64,000 bases of DNA, from assembly GCA_024220505.1 (NCBI GenBank), contig JAKZZE010000013.1, positions 992,001 through 1,056,000 on the forward strand, written 5' to 3'. Position numbers and translations under genes: made by a program. This DNA comes from Rhizopus arrhizus (taxonomy: Eukaryota > Mucoromycota > Mucoromycetes > Mucorales > Rhizopodaceae). Positions within the stretch are counted from its first letter, which is position 1; each line of letters starts with the position of its first letter. The notes under the pieces were generated by a model. The model ran no database searches and was not told the origin of the DNA. It worked only from the letters and a program-made list of their open reading frames with translations. Below, piece by piece: positions 1 through 10,861 of this stretch.

Positions 1-1487
1 CTGTACCACTTGACGAAGAAAGTTCGGACCTGAACTAAGTTCATGTCCTCAATATTTTTGATAAACTCAATGAAATTGAATAACTCAACTAAATTCACAA
101 TTCAAAGGAAAACACAAAAATCTAAAAACATCACAAAATCAAGAAAACCAAAAACATATAAATATCAACAATTTATCAAGAATTATTATTATTATTATTA
201 TTATCTTACCTTATCCAAATAAATCTCCTTTGAAACAAAATACTTCTTTTATTTTATAAATAGGAAGAACTAATAATCCCTTGAATCATATACTTCATTG
301 TAATCTCTTTTTTATTTTATCTTTTATCTTTCATCTTTTTATTTTACTTTTATTCAATTCAGACTGATCTACTTAACAAGATCTGGTGGTCACTCTACTC
401 AAGCGAACTTACAACTCAAATTATCTACTCTTTTTGGATATTACTTTGTCCGATACCTTATTCAATTATCAAAACTTTGTCTCAAAAACTTATATCAAAC
501 CTACTTAAACCCGAAAGCCTAACAATCTCACAATATTTTGTTATTGGAACTGTTGTAACGAGAATGATGAAGACATTGTAACACAAGAACCAACTTTTTG
601 AACGATCTTTTCAAACGATCCAAAAGTTAATATTGCCAATCAAATCGAACCAAACATTAACCCACCAAACAGTATAAATACTGAGGATTTATTCCTCAAG
701 ATATAAAAAACTTCACTTCGATCTTTGCACTTTAAAACTTTTACTTACAAAATCTACAACTTTATTTACTTTGTTTTTCTTTGAATAAATTTATCAATTA
801 TCCTTTTAAAAAGCTCTTTTGATATTCTATTATAATTACAAAGTCAAGTCCCTTGAAGCTAACTATCTTCATTGTATCCCTTTTTATTTTATTTTTACTT
901 TAAACAAATCTTTTTACGAATCAAAACAAGATTGATCAACTTTACAAGATCTGGTGGTCACTATATCAAGCGAATCAAGCCAAATCCAATTCACAAAAAG
1001 TCAACTCTTATATCAATTATAACTCAAATCTCTGCTTATTTAAACCTTAACCCAATAAACCCAAACAAAATTACAACATCTATAAAATTTTGGACAGTAC
1101 AACTGACTTTGAAATCAACTTACTTCAGTAATTTAACTGAAATACTGTAACACACACAATGGGAAAACATTAAAAAATTGTACCACAAGAATTGAATGAA
1201 TACAGACAACTGTATGAATACAGACAGTGTTTGAATTCAGATGGCTATGTAGATTCATACAAAAATTTTCCACACTAAAAACCAAAAACAACAGATAATC
1301 AGAAAACTCAAAAAACATATAAATACCTCGACATTTTAACAGCAATCAAGACTTACTTACTTACTTACTTTTGAACTTACTTTTATTTTACTTTACTTTT
1401 GATTATTTTAATAAATATCATACAAAGTAAATCTCTTTTGTTTTTCTTTTATTTTACTTAACATCAAGAAAAAGAAGTCCCTTGAAG
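1..1487 (+). repeat. Tandem array of LTR-like units, left part
   Basis: AT-rich sequence made of diverged repeat units of about 0.5-0.6 kb. Landmarks recur in the same order: CCCTTGAA plus CTTCATTGTA (about 281, 850 and 1481), the core AGATCTGGTGGTCACT (about 380 and 950), a TATA-like ATATAAATA (about 158 and 1318) and AATAAATATC before the next CCCTTGAAG. TATA-like and AATAAA-like signals in each unit suggest tandem LTRs of an unidentified retroelement. The array continues past the left edge and resumes at 6921 after an inserted element. It includes an (ATT)n run near 185-203. No protein-coding gene is supported here. Confidence 0.6.
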
Positions 1488-1715
1488 TACAGTAGGTGAA
1501 AAAATACGAGCAACCTCTGTTCGATTTGTCTTCATATCTTTTTATTTTCGTGTGTACATTCGCCAGAGCTTTGATATCACACAAACTAATTAAGACAACA
1601 AAGATCCATACAATGCACTAAAGAGATTGACTCTACTTGAAGTACAGGCTTTTTAAAAAGGGAAAGACAGTCATAAAAAAGCCAATGATGATTTTTCAAA
1701 ATTCGCTATGTTTAT

Positions 1716-1925
1716 TTAATATTTTCTATATCTTCCCTTTGCTTTAAATAGTGCTTCTACTTTGGCTGGCATACTATTGATGGACCTCTTGCAAGCATTT
1801 GTATTGAGTTTATTTCGGACAACTGGGAGTTCAGGCCACGATGGATAAATCCTTGGGTCTGTGATTAAATCGGAGCTATAATCACAATCCAAAAATAGAA
1901 ACGTATACTTTCGGTTATTGCGCAT
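1716..1925 (-). pseudogene. Tc1-like transposase, C-terminal remnant of E1
   Basis: The minus strand encodes a 69-residue fragment ending CKRSINSMPAKVEALFKAKG followed by RYRKY and a stop. This is the typical end of Tc1/mariner transposases; compare SMPRRVRDVIQRKGRDTKY in the intact gene at 12222-13244. The catalytic domain is not joined to it: the preceding part of the gene lies more than 3.6 kb away at about 5510-6530. The stretch at about 1840-1910 is also similar, in inverted orientation, to about 5510-5600, so the copy was probably broken by a complex insertion or rearrangement. Confidence 0.65.
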
Positions 1926-2825
1926 CGATTGGTACTATTTTTGTATTCAAATTCCGACTTTTTGATATCAATATTTGCATTTGAAAATAGGCGGTATGGA
2001 TGAAATTTTGGCGCTCTTGATATCCATGAGATCTTTATGGATTTTTATGAACTTTTAAATAATTGTGTAACAGTATGTTCCAAAAATAAGTGTGCTTACT
2101 GTTTTAGCTTGTCCCGATTTGCTGTAGAGAAATATGCCAAAAACTAACGCAAAAAAATAAAAATGTCGGGGTTTGTAGCGGAAAGTTTGCACATCTATTT
2201 GTGACGGCTATATCGTTTGGTCTGCAAAATTTTATAAAAAACTTTCAAGCTATGATAGGTTTATAGGGCTCCTAAATTTGTAGCATATTCGCACTTTTCT
2301 TAACATTGCGGAGCGAATATTTGACTTCATACTCCGAGACTTTGGGAAGCTACTTATTTTGCTATGTTTTGCGTGTGGTAAAATTTTTAACAGAATCTAA
2401 AAAATTGAGTTTTGGGCACTCCGGCACTGTAAGCATCTGGTTTCCTCAGCTTGGCCTTGTTTACATTTGTGAAGGATTAATGCTCCCAAACCACTTTGTA
2501 CGTTCTTTGGACTCTAATTGCACTAATTAATGGCTGTTATAGAGAACATCATTATGACTGCCAAAAGTTTTCTGACCTAATTAGGATTCATAGCGTACAT
2601 GCTATAACTAGGACTTCTTATAAAGAGGTATCATCCATTGTCCGGATATGCATGCCACATAAAAGCTTATTCTCAAATATCTTTTGAAAAATATGAGATA
2701 AATACTAATACTTCTGGCTAAATGCATCATTATTATCATGTAAGAATCATGTTGTTTCTTCGATTTTTAAAAGGTGTTTATTTTTTGGCTATGGCTCCAA
2801 CATTAGTTGTAAAAAGTAACTAATT
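1926..2825. other. Interior of E1, no recognised feature
   Basis: About 0.9 kb inside the interrupted E1 element. Short open frames at 2306-2530 and 2496-2687 show no motif, no start context and no continuation by splicing, and are taken as chance. No terminal repeats or RNA gene were recognised. Confidence 0.4.
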
Positions 2826-3707
2826 GTAATTATTGTGTAATTGTTAAAATAATAAAAGAAAAGCTGGAAACAAAGATTGAGAAACAACTTGAACACCTTT
2901 GAATCTAATCATTCTTCGGCTTAAGTTAAAAGTAAAAATTACACTAACTGAAGGCAGATATTTATATCTTATTGAGTGAGGAATATTTCAATTATAAAAA
3001 AGATAAAATCTAAAAGAAATGATAAAAGTTAGTATTAATATAAAATCATATCATTATGCAAATTATATGACTTTGTAAATTTTTCAATATTAATACTAAT
3101 ACAAACACACATTTATTAATTTTAGAATTTATCATAATTTTTAAGTTACTCTTAATATTTAAATAATTATTATTTTTACATCAGTTGTTTCTTAACCAAT
3201 TTACTGTACTTATGAAAATGGTATTAATTATATTAAACAATATCTTTTTAGTATTTGTTTTCTTTTTTTATTTTGTAAAAAAAATAATATGAATTGGATT
3301 GTTTCTCAGTAGCTTAATATCCTCTATTGTAAGCGTTTCTTTAACTGTAAGGTACTTCAGCAAATGTCATTTATAATTATGGTTGTGAAAAGCTTTCGTC
3401 TGTTCGTTTGTATGCCTGTCAAATATTTATCTTTTACTCTGGGATTTTTTCACTGATTTGAATAACGCTATTTCAATTATGTGAAAGATTAGAGAGATAT
3501 TTGACATTTGATTGGATTTTGTTACTTTAGTTAATACTTCTTCTTATCAAAGACTCTCATAAATACAAAACATATTCTAAAAGAATATATTTAATTGGAA
3601 TTGATTGTATGACCTTATTTAAATAAACTTATATTTTATTTAGCTATAATCTTGTATTAAGACTTATATTTACCAATGTCAACTACATTTAGTTAATGTT
3701 CTAAAAT
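2826..3707 (-). repeat. Diverged LTR remnant of the LTR-C family, reverse orientation
   Basis: Reading the minus strand gives successive blocks related to the solo LTR at 11302-11869. Examples on the plus strand are CTTGTATTAAGACTTATATT near 3650, the AACATATTCTAAAAGAATAT block near 3570, the ACTCTGGGATTTTTTCACTG block near 3436, TCTATTGTAAGCG near 3325 and ATATTTATATCTTATTGAGT near 2960. The copy is longer than the reference because about 300 bp of AT-rich sequence (about 2990-3305) separates two blocks. Terminal bases and target duplication are not recoverable. Confidence 0.6.
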
Positions 3708-4559
3708 GATAATAACATATATACTTTTATATAATAACACAATATCATTCGTAAATATACTTTAGAAATATTAATTCATATCGGTTTTAGACTATTTCGT
3801 TAATTACAAGCTTATTTTTAATTTAATTTTAAAATGTTCTGATTAAATGTATTGTTCTCATTATAATTCGTATTAGAAAAAAAAGTAAGTTTTTTATTGG
3901 ATTCGATACATTTCTCTTTGCTGTTTAGTTTTTTATTGCATGTGTATTTATATTCGATAATAGGTATAAAAAAGAAACTAAAACAGTCTGTAATATATAG
4001 GCAAAGAAAAATTATAAGCAAGAGCATAATAGTGCTTTTGGTGTGCAAATAAAAGTTAACATATATTGATGCACTGATTACATAAAAAAACAAATTGTCA
4101 CTTCATATAAGTTTAAGTAATTTACATTAAAATACCTCTATCACATCGAAAAGGTATATAACAGATATCTTTGTAAAAAATTGTTCGTGTTTTCTAATAT
4201 CTTTTACGTTTATTATGTTGCATTTGAAGTACTTTGTTCTGCGACCATAGCATTGTACAATGCTTCTGATGCTGTTTGAAGGTTATCTATATCTCTGTTT
4301 CGCACAACTTCCAGTAATCTACTTGTAGCTTATTCGACCGAAAGGGTACTATTGTTATCAGAACTAGGTAAAGGTCTGCTCTCATCTTCTGTTCAGTCTA
4401 CGGCGACGTAATGGAGGTGGTTGTACTTCCGCTTGATAATTTGCAGTTACAAAAAGAAAAAAAAGGAAAAAGATTTTAAGAAGTAATGTTACTTAGTAGG
4501 TACTTGTGATTTGAGTATAAGGTTATAGAGTAGATTTTAGTTGTTGTTTGAAGTGTTTC
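3708..4559. other. Interior of E1, AT-rich, nothing recognised
   Basis: AT-rich sequence with a chance minus-strand frame (3818-4093) of very low complexity. No transposase motif, terminal repeat or RNA gene was seen. Confidence 0.4.
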
Positions 4560-4740
4560 GTAAGAGAAACTTGTTATTCTTGATATAAAGTTTAAGCGAA
4601 AGCTTGATATAGGTAGTGACCACCAGATCTTGTTTGTTAAGATCGATAAAAAGTGTGTTGTAAAATAAAAAGATAATATAAAAAGGGGTTCAAAGAGCTC
4701 AATGAAGAGTCTGAATATAAGATATAAGTGATTCTTTTAT
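4560..4740 (-). repeat. Fragment of the LTR-like array unit, inverted
   Basis: The plus strand reads AGTGACCACCAGATCTTG at about 4613, the reverse complement of the array core AGATCTGGTGGTCACT. It is followed by the complement of the AT-rich TTTTATTTT stretch that precedes the core in the array. It is therefore a short minus-strand copy of the unit found at 1-1487 and 6921-8284. Confidence 0.55.
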
Positions 4741-5110
4741 TGATATTGATAAGAATAAGAATAAAAATAAAAAAGGGTTTGTTGGATATTTATATAAAAT
4801 TTGTTGCCTTGATTCTCCTTGTTGGATTAATTTTTCCTTTAACCGAAAGTTTTCGGTCTAACGACTCAAGTCATTTTGTTGACTCAAGTCGCCAAAACGA
4901 CTTGCATCGGAAGGGATTTGTACGACCCGATTGCCGTTTTCGTCACAGTAACTTCATTTCCTTTGTGGCTTACGTCGAATTTAGATTTCGTAACCAAAAT
5001 AGATGATTGAACAAAATTTTCCATAAAAGTAAAACTGTTCCTCCTACGGGTATCGAACCCAGGAACCGCACCTTAGAAAGGTCACACTTCTCCAACCAAG
5101 CTATTTTAAC
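4741..5110 (-). mobile_element. Candidate tRNA-derived SINE or tRNA-like relic
   Basis: On the minus strand a near-consensus RNA polymerase III A box (TAGCTTGGTTGG, complement of 5092-5103) is followed about 33 nt later by a perfect B box (GGTTCGATACC, complement of 5049-5059). Between them lies an anticodon-like arm with TTTCTAA. A complete tRNA cannot be folded: no 7-bp acceptor strand sits directly before the A box. The tRNA-like head is followed by about 300 nt of unrelated body ending in a T-rich stretch. This is the layout of a tRNA-derived SINE. Only one copy is in the window, so the family is unproven. Confidence 0.4.
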
Positions 5111-5509
5111 TATCTGTCAGAAGAGGAAAATAATATTATTGTGTCCCACTTGCAGTTAAATTAATTTATGCTTTTCATGGGTTGCAAGATGTTTTTTAAC
5201 CGTAACTAAATACGAACATTGTTCTGTGTATCTCTTTCATTACTTACAATGACTATTTTATGCCAAATTTAAAGAAAATTTCGTGTATACGTATTTTAAA
5301 AAAGCTAGCCGGAGTGATGCAGAGAAAATCAAAAGTTTTATAATTGAGTGCATTAATTACAATGTCTGCTACCTAATGGATAAGCTACGTGATAACAGGA
5401 TTGGACTACATTTACGGAACATGAAAAAAGTGCCAAATTCTGCGATTAGAGCAGCAATATGTCGGAATTTTAATATTTAAACTGCGGCATCGTATTCTCC
5501 ATACTCAAA
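5111..5509. other. Interior of E1 with a small unassigned ORF
   Basis: Contains one 65-codon plus-strand frame (5283-5480) with ordinary amino-acid composition but no recognisable motif. It could be a fragment of an unrelated element; no function is assigned. Confidence 0.3.
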
Positions 5510-6530
5510 AACCCTTGTTTCCATATTTGGACTGTAAATATATCTCCGATTGAACTGTATATCTAATGGTTTATCCATCGTGGCCTGAAGTCCCAATCAC
5601 CCTTTATTTCGCTCTACATCCACAAATGGCTAAAGCTTTCTGACACCTCTTTCTCCGACTTCATGTGGTGTCAGATTAAGTTTGAGCTGATGCCAAACAT
5701 GCTTTATATGATTTAAATCCAGAATTTGAGCATACCAATAATTTATATACCTTACACTGATACCGCGTACCTATGGAGTTATGAATTTTAATTTATACTT
5801 TACGCCGCTATCACTCTGAAGGTATACATCGGACGTCTTCAAATCATAGTACTCTAACGTATGCATGTAAATAATGCTAAGTATATGCAGACAAGCTGTT
5901 GAGTTTATGTTACCACCATAAAGCTGACATGTCTAGGCTGGTCCCGGAGTAGCTATGTGACCGCATATGTTGGTCCTACGGCTGCAGTGCTTTACTGTAA
6001 TGTCGATGTGATGAGGGAGCAAAATGTCATTTGATACTACCCTATAGTATTTTACTCCATCTGATCACTAGATGCTAATCTTTGCTTCAGCTGAGGACGC
6101 CACTCGTCGTCACTATTGACTTGACCAGTTGCGATGCCTTTTTGCTCAGGCCATCTGCTTTTTTCAATGATCCTTTTTTAAAAATGCCTTCTTTTTTTTA
6201 GCTCTCGGTGGCACTTTATGGATCTCAGCGAATTTACTCCTGAACGGTACATCAACAAGTAACCAAACTTACCTAAGCCCCTGAATAGCTCATTCGCTAC
6301 TGTTCGATGACCAGTAATAATACACAGCTCGATATAGTGCTTCATGGCATAAGAGACAATAGCATGTCTTCCAGCCGACAGGTGTGAATTTCATGGAAAA
6401 AGCTTCCTAGTATACCTTTTAACTGTGCGAGAATGAACATAATATTTATCTGTAATATCCTCTAGCTTCATACTATTTAGTGATATATCTTTTATTTCTG
6501 GATTGCTTTTCCATTGGTATAGATTTAGGC
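5510..6530 (-). pseudogene. Tc1-like transposase, N-terminal and central remnant of E1
   Basis: The minus strand shows transposase blocks in the right order but in different frames. A helix-turn-helix start (EIKDISLNSMKLEDITDKYY, then VHSRTVKRYTRKLFP) lies at about 6510-6391. A block SDGVKYYRVVSNDILLPHHI lies near 6060-6000. A catalytic-end block WYAQILDLNHIKHVWHQLKL, corresponding to the WPAQSPDLNPIEHVWHHLK motif, lies at about 5735-5660. In that block the glutamate of the DDE triad reads as lysine. Stops and frameshifts separate all blocks, so the gene is dead. The remaining C-terminus is at 1716-1925. Confidence 0.65.
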
Positions 6531-6920
6531 GTGATGATGAGAAGTAGTGAGAGAAGTTGAGTAAAAAAAAAGAAACCAAGGGCTCTTGAAGTCGCACTTG
6601 CTTTTATATGGATACAATGAGGAACACTCACAGTTCCATACAAGTACGCTATATAGTCTTCCGATATGTTCTTTGTTGACTTAAATGTAAACATATGATT
6701 ACCGTACATAATTTAAGCTGGTCGGAAGTCAAATTTTTAAATTCGGATTCTCATTCCTCTCTCAGTTTCCAGTATTGCTACATGAGACCTTTACTGTTTC
6801 AAGACACATGACCCCGAAAATATACCATAGGAATCTCAAGCCGGTAGTTGGCATGCACCTTTTGATATAGCGAAAAAAGTCGATTTTGCCAAAAGGTTGC
6901 TCGTATTTTTTCACCTACTG

Positions 6921-8284
6921 TATATACACTTCATTGTAAATCCTTTTTATTTTATTTTATCTTTATTTTACCTTTTTATTTTTACTTTATTCAAAACAGT
7001 TTGATCTACTTATAAGATCTGGTGGTCACTTAACCCAAGCAACTCATATTCAAATCATTACTCTTTTTGGAATCACATCCTATCTAAATCTTTGATCTTA
7101 CATCAAGACTCTCTTAAATTAAACCTATTTAACACTATAAAAACCCTACAAACTCCAATCTCACAATACACAACATCGACACAAGTAAAAATATCGACAC
7201 AAGTAAAAATATTAACTCAAGTAAAAATATCAACCTTATTTCCTTTTCTTTTTTCTCTTTCATTTTTATATAAATATCTCTATATCTTTTATTTCAATTC
7301 ACTTTAGTTCACTTAAATTCACTTCTATTCAAAAACCCATTTTTACTTTGAATAAATAGTCTCTTAAAAGACAAAATCTATTTTTCTTATTTTATAACAA
7401 ACAAGTCGAATTCCCTTGAAGCAAATTATCTTCATTGTATCCATTCTATATTTTTATTATATTTCTTTACATTTTACTTTATCAAGTTTGATCCACTTAA
7501 CAAGATCTGGTGGTCACTATATACAAGCAAGCCTATAATTCAAATTACTTACCCTTATTGGATCTCAATTGACCTAATACTTTATCTCAACAACTTATAT
7601 CGAACCTATCGAAACCCGAAAACATAACGAACCTTACACTGTCATACCTTTTGTTACACTTTTGGTATGTAACACAATGCAGCAAACTTTTGCAGCATTT
7701 GACTTTTCTCTCTCCAACTAATTCAAATCCAGAAAAATACAAAAAAATACAGAATATCCACAAAATCATCAAAACAGCATATAATCAGAAAAGCCAAAAA
7801 CATATAAATAACTTCAATATTTCTTATACTTACTCTTGACTTACTTACTTTCAACTTCTTACTTATTTTAACTACTTACTTTACTTTTTGATTATTTTAA
7901 TAAATATCATACAAAGTAAATCTCTTTTGTTTTTCTTTTATTTTATCGAATATCAAGAACAAGAAGTCCCTTGAAGCAAATACACTTCATTGTAATCCCC
8001 TTTTTTTTATCTTTTTACTTTATTTTATTCACAACAGTTTGATCTACTTAACAAGATCTAGTGGTCACTTATTACAAGCGAGCTTATATTCAAATTATTA
8101 CTACTTTGGGATCCAAACTCTATTCGAAACTTTGGTCTCACATCAAGAATCTTATAAAACAAACCTATTTTATACTATATAAACCCTACAAACTCCAATC
8201 TCACATTGTAAAAAAATATAAAAAGAGATGCTTTTTCTTTTTTTTTTCTTTCCTTCATCTATTTATCCATTTCATAAAAACCTA
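6921..8284 (+). repeat. Tandem array of LTR-like units, right part
   Basis: Continuation of the left-edge array after the E1 insertion. The core AGATCTGGTGGTCACT recurs at about 7015 and 7505 and as AGATCTAGTGGTCACT at about 8055. CCCTTGAAGC plus CTTCATTGTA recurs at about 7411 and 7968, and ATATAAATAAC with AATAAATATC at about 7803 and 7897. Unit spacing is about 480-560 bp. The array ends near 8284, directly before a Merlin-type transposase gene. A short degenerate subrepeat (ACACAAGTAAAAATAT and variants) lies at about 7176-7230. Confidence 0.6.
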
Positions 8285-9019
8285 ATGTCTTCCAACGCTG
8301 CTAACAACATGTCAACTCTTGCCTATATTGCCGAAAAAACTATGACGGCTGACTGTACCATAAAGTAAGTTCGTTTTTAAATGGGAGGGAACGTAACTAA
8401 AGGCAACTGGTATAAGTTATTTAAAGGAAAATGGCGCTTTTTTTTCTACACGCAAGTGTAAAGAAGGTTCTGAAATGCGCTTGAACCAGTCAAGCCGAGA
8501 TGGATTCTTTTGGCGATGTGGCTCAAGGAACTGTGCGTGCGGTCGTAGCCGTATTTCTTACTTGGACGGCTCCTTTTTCCAAGGTCGCAAGTCCATCATT
8601 CACCAAACACTATTAGTAGTGTACCTTTTTCTGTTACAAGTTCCAAACGGAACAATATCTACTATGACTGGTCTTAGTCTACCGACTGTCCGCAACATTA
8701 TTAAGGACATATACCAAGTAATGGAAGCAGATCTTCGAATTGAAGATGTTCAAGTCGGTACGTGATGCTTTGTTTACATCAGAGTATGTGATTAACAAGT
8801 CATACTTAGGTGGAGTTAACAGTGATTGGCAGCCAATTGTCGTTGAAATAGACGAAAGTAAGTTTGGCAAGCGAAAATACAATAAGGGAAAGAGGGTAGA
8901 TGGTGTTTGGGTTGTTGGGGGTGTAGAGCGTACGCCCGAGCGTAAGGTGTTCTTGTTGATGGTGCCTAACCGCAATCAAAATACCTTGAAGTTGATAATC
9001 AATACATTCGTAAAGGATG
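8285..9019 (+). pseudogene. Merlin / IS1595 (ISXO2-like) transposase, 5' part with two introns
   Basis: DDE transposase of the Merlin superfamily. Three exons can be read: 8285-8364, 8417-8757 and 8810-9019, with two 52-nt GT-AG introns. The first part has a cysteine-rich, zinc-ribbon-like segment (RKCKEGSEM ... FFWRCGSRNCACGRSR). The third exon carries the family hallmark VVEIDESKFGKRKYNKGKR followed by DGVWVVGGVER, including the first catalytic aspartate. The exon ends KDG at a GTAATG donor (9020). The rest of the catalytic domain is absent because a MITE begins 20 nt downstream and unrelated elements follow. It is probably non-functional; the exon 1 boundary is less certain than the others. 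Confidence 0.65.
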
Positions 9020-9038
9020 GTAATGATTAGAATACGTA

Positions 9039-9254
9039 CAGTAGGTGGAAAAATGGTCCGGATGTTTTTAAATTATTCACAAATATCGTTATAGCTTTAC
9101 CAAATCTCAATCAAATTGAACGAAACAAACATTATTTTGAAGAGAAAACATTACTTTATTTTTAGTGAAAATTTGATATGTCACACAAAAGTTCAAAGAG
9201 AGCCACAAAAGATCAAATATTTTAGCAACATCCGGACCATTTTTCAGGGTGCCC
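9039..9254. mobile_element. MITE of about 216 bp
   Basis: Short non-coding element starting CAGTAGGTGG after TA (9037-9038). Its inner terminal repeats are exact: GAAAAATGGTCCGGATGTT at 9048 and the complement at 9227-9245. The outermost bases differ between ends (right end CAGGGTGCCC before TA at 9255-9256), so the ends are imperfect. The CAGTAGGTG start resembles E1's terminal repeat (1490), which suggests mobilisation by a related Tc1-like transposase. It sits inside what would be intron 3 of the Merlin gene. Confidence 0.6.
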
Positions 9255-9266
9255 TATAGAATTTTA

Positions 9267-10858
9267 CAGTCCTACTGTCAACTGCCTAACAAAACCATAA
9301 AATGGCCTGCACAGTGCTATAATTACGTCAGAACTACGAAATAAAAACCATTAGATAGCCCATACGTCATAGTATAAGAAGAAAAGAATGATGTAATTCT
9401 AGCTTGTTACACAAAAATCTAAATCAAGAAAAATTGATTTTGGGTTAAATGGAAAATGATGTAAGTATGATTAAATGTACTTTAAACCCTATTTTGGCAT
9501 ACATGATGCAATGATAACGTACATAACGTATCATTATGACGTAGAGAAGCTAAAAATGTATAAAAAAGCGACACTTTTCTCTTCATTTCCCCCATCACAT
9601 CTCTACTTCTACACTTGACAACTACTTCTTTGTAATGCCTTATCAACTCAGCAACGACACACACAATAACGTCATTTCATTAATTAAGGCCGGAAAGGGT
9701 ACTAAAATATTGTACAAGCCACTGGAGTGTCTAGAGCCCTAGTTATTCTCATGAAAAAGCAAGTTGATCCTGATCACGTCAAACCCCGTGGTGGTAGAGT
9801 CAGCACCGTTCCCGATTTTACAAAGCAAGTCATAGCTTTTATAGTCCGGAAAGGCTTCTTATTATCAGCAAAGGATGTTCAAAGATATCTGTGGTCTCTT
9901 GGTTACAAATTGCAGTACTCATCTACGACACAACTAATGAGATCCCTCGGCCATAAAACTCTGTATAAGAAAAAGAAGCCTTTAATGAAGAGAACTAACC
10001 AGAAAAAGCGATTGGAATGGGCCAAAAAACACCGTGACTGGACTGTAGAGGACTGGAACAAGGTCATATTCTCCGACGAAACCAAAATCAACAGATGGGG
10101 ATCAGATGGAGCTCAAATTACATGGAAACATAAGGATGACCCACTTCGACCACATAATTATCAGACTCAATTAAAAGGTGGCGGAGGCTCAATGATGGTT
10201 TGAGGATGCATGACATCATCAGGAGTAGGTTACGCATGCCGTATTATTGAGTATCCTATGAAATCAGAGCTGTACACCCATATCTTGGATACTTCCTATA
10301 AGGATACACTCGAGCACTTCAGTCTCAGCAATGAGGAAGTCATCTTTCAACAGGACGGAGATACAAAACACACATCGAAACTCACTAAAAAATGGCTTGC
10401 AGATAACGGAATTAACTATATTCAAGACTGGCCAGCAAATAGTCCCGACCTAAACCCAATTGAACACCTCTGGCATCATGTTAAGTTGAAATTAGATGCA
10501 TATGACACCAAGCCCAAAAATATGGATGAATTGTGGGATAGGTTTGATGCAGAGTGGAACAATTCACTAAAGAGGACATGAAGAGGTATTACGAGAGTAT
10601 GCCAAAAAGAATTGAAGAGGTTATCAAGGCTAAAGGTGGATATACAAAGCGTTAAAGATTTGCTGTCAGATTGATTTTATAGTCATTTTTCATTTTTTTC
10701 AAATTCCGCCACATTTTACTAATTAGTGTGCTATAAAAATTTGTTCAATAACAATATGTTGTTTTAGCACTGTTCCATTAAAATTTAAAAAGTTTAGCTT
10801 TATTTTTGCGGGAATTATCTTAAATTTTATTTTTGTTAGGCAGTTAACAGCAGGACTG
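9267..10858 (+). mobile_element. Tc1/mariner-like element E3
   Basis: Element of 1,592 bp with terminal inverted repeats starting CAGTCCTACTGTCAACTGCC and ending with the near-complement GGCAGTTAACAGCAGGACTG. It is flanked by TA at 9265-9266 and 10859-10860. It contains one transposase pseudogene on the plus strand. Its ends differ in sequence from the other Tc1-like families here. Confidence 0.85.
9635..10655 (+). pseudogene. Tc1-like transposase of E3, broken
   Basis: The cut-and-paste transposase frame starts MPYQLSNDTHNNVISLIKAG and shifts frame near 9710. It continues through VFSDETKIN-type (IFSDETKINRWGSDG), FQQDGDTKHTSK and NSPDLNPIEHLWHHVK motifs. The spacing between the second aspartate and the glutamate is 35 residues (DD35E). 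Disruptions seen: a frameshift in the N-terminus, a TGA at 10201-10203 where family members have Trp (GGSMMV-stop-GCM), and a frameshift near 10570 after WNNS. The C-terminus ends KAKGGYTKR. It cannot make a full product as written. Confidence 0.8.
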
Positions 10859-10861
10859 TAC

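Larger units (their letters stand above)
1490..6920 (-). mobile_element. Large decayed Tc1/mariner-like element (E1) inserted in the LTR-like array
   Basis: Matching terminal inverted repeats of about 27 bp: CAGTAGGTGAAAAAATACG at 1490 and its reverse complement ending at 6920, each flanked by TA (1488-1489 and 6921-6922). The outside sequence joins as CCCTTGAAG-TA-TATACACTTCATTG, which matches intact array units, so the borders and the TA duplication are well supported. Transposase remnants lie on the minus strand at both ends (about 6530-5510 and 1925-1716). They are separated by about 3.6 kb of foreign sequence that holds an LTR remnant, an array fragment and a tRNA-like SINE candidate. 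Confidence 0.75.

Noticed and set aside
872..1345. ORFs in the left LTR-like array
   Set aside because: Low-complexity translation of AT-rich repeat; the same segments in other units are not open.
2306..2687. Two overlapping plus-strand ORFs
   Set aside because: No motif, no splice continuation, inside decayed repeat DNA.
5040..5112. Functional tRNA gene (anticodon TCT)
   Set aside because: T-arm and D-arm are good, but no acceptor stem can be formed at the correct distance and the anticodon stem is poor; treated as tRNA-like.
1..8284. CRISPR-like array
   Set aside because: Units are 0.5-0.6 kb, diverged and carry LTR signals; no short direct repeats with unique spacers.
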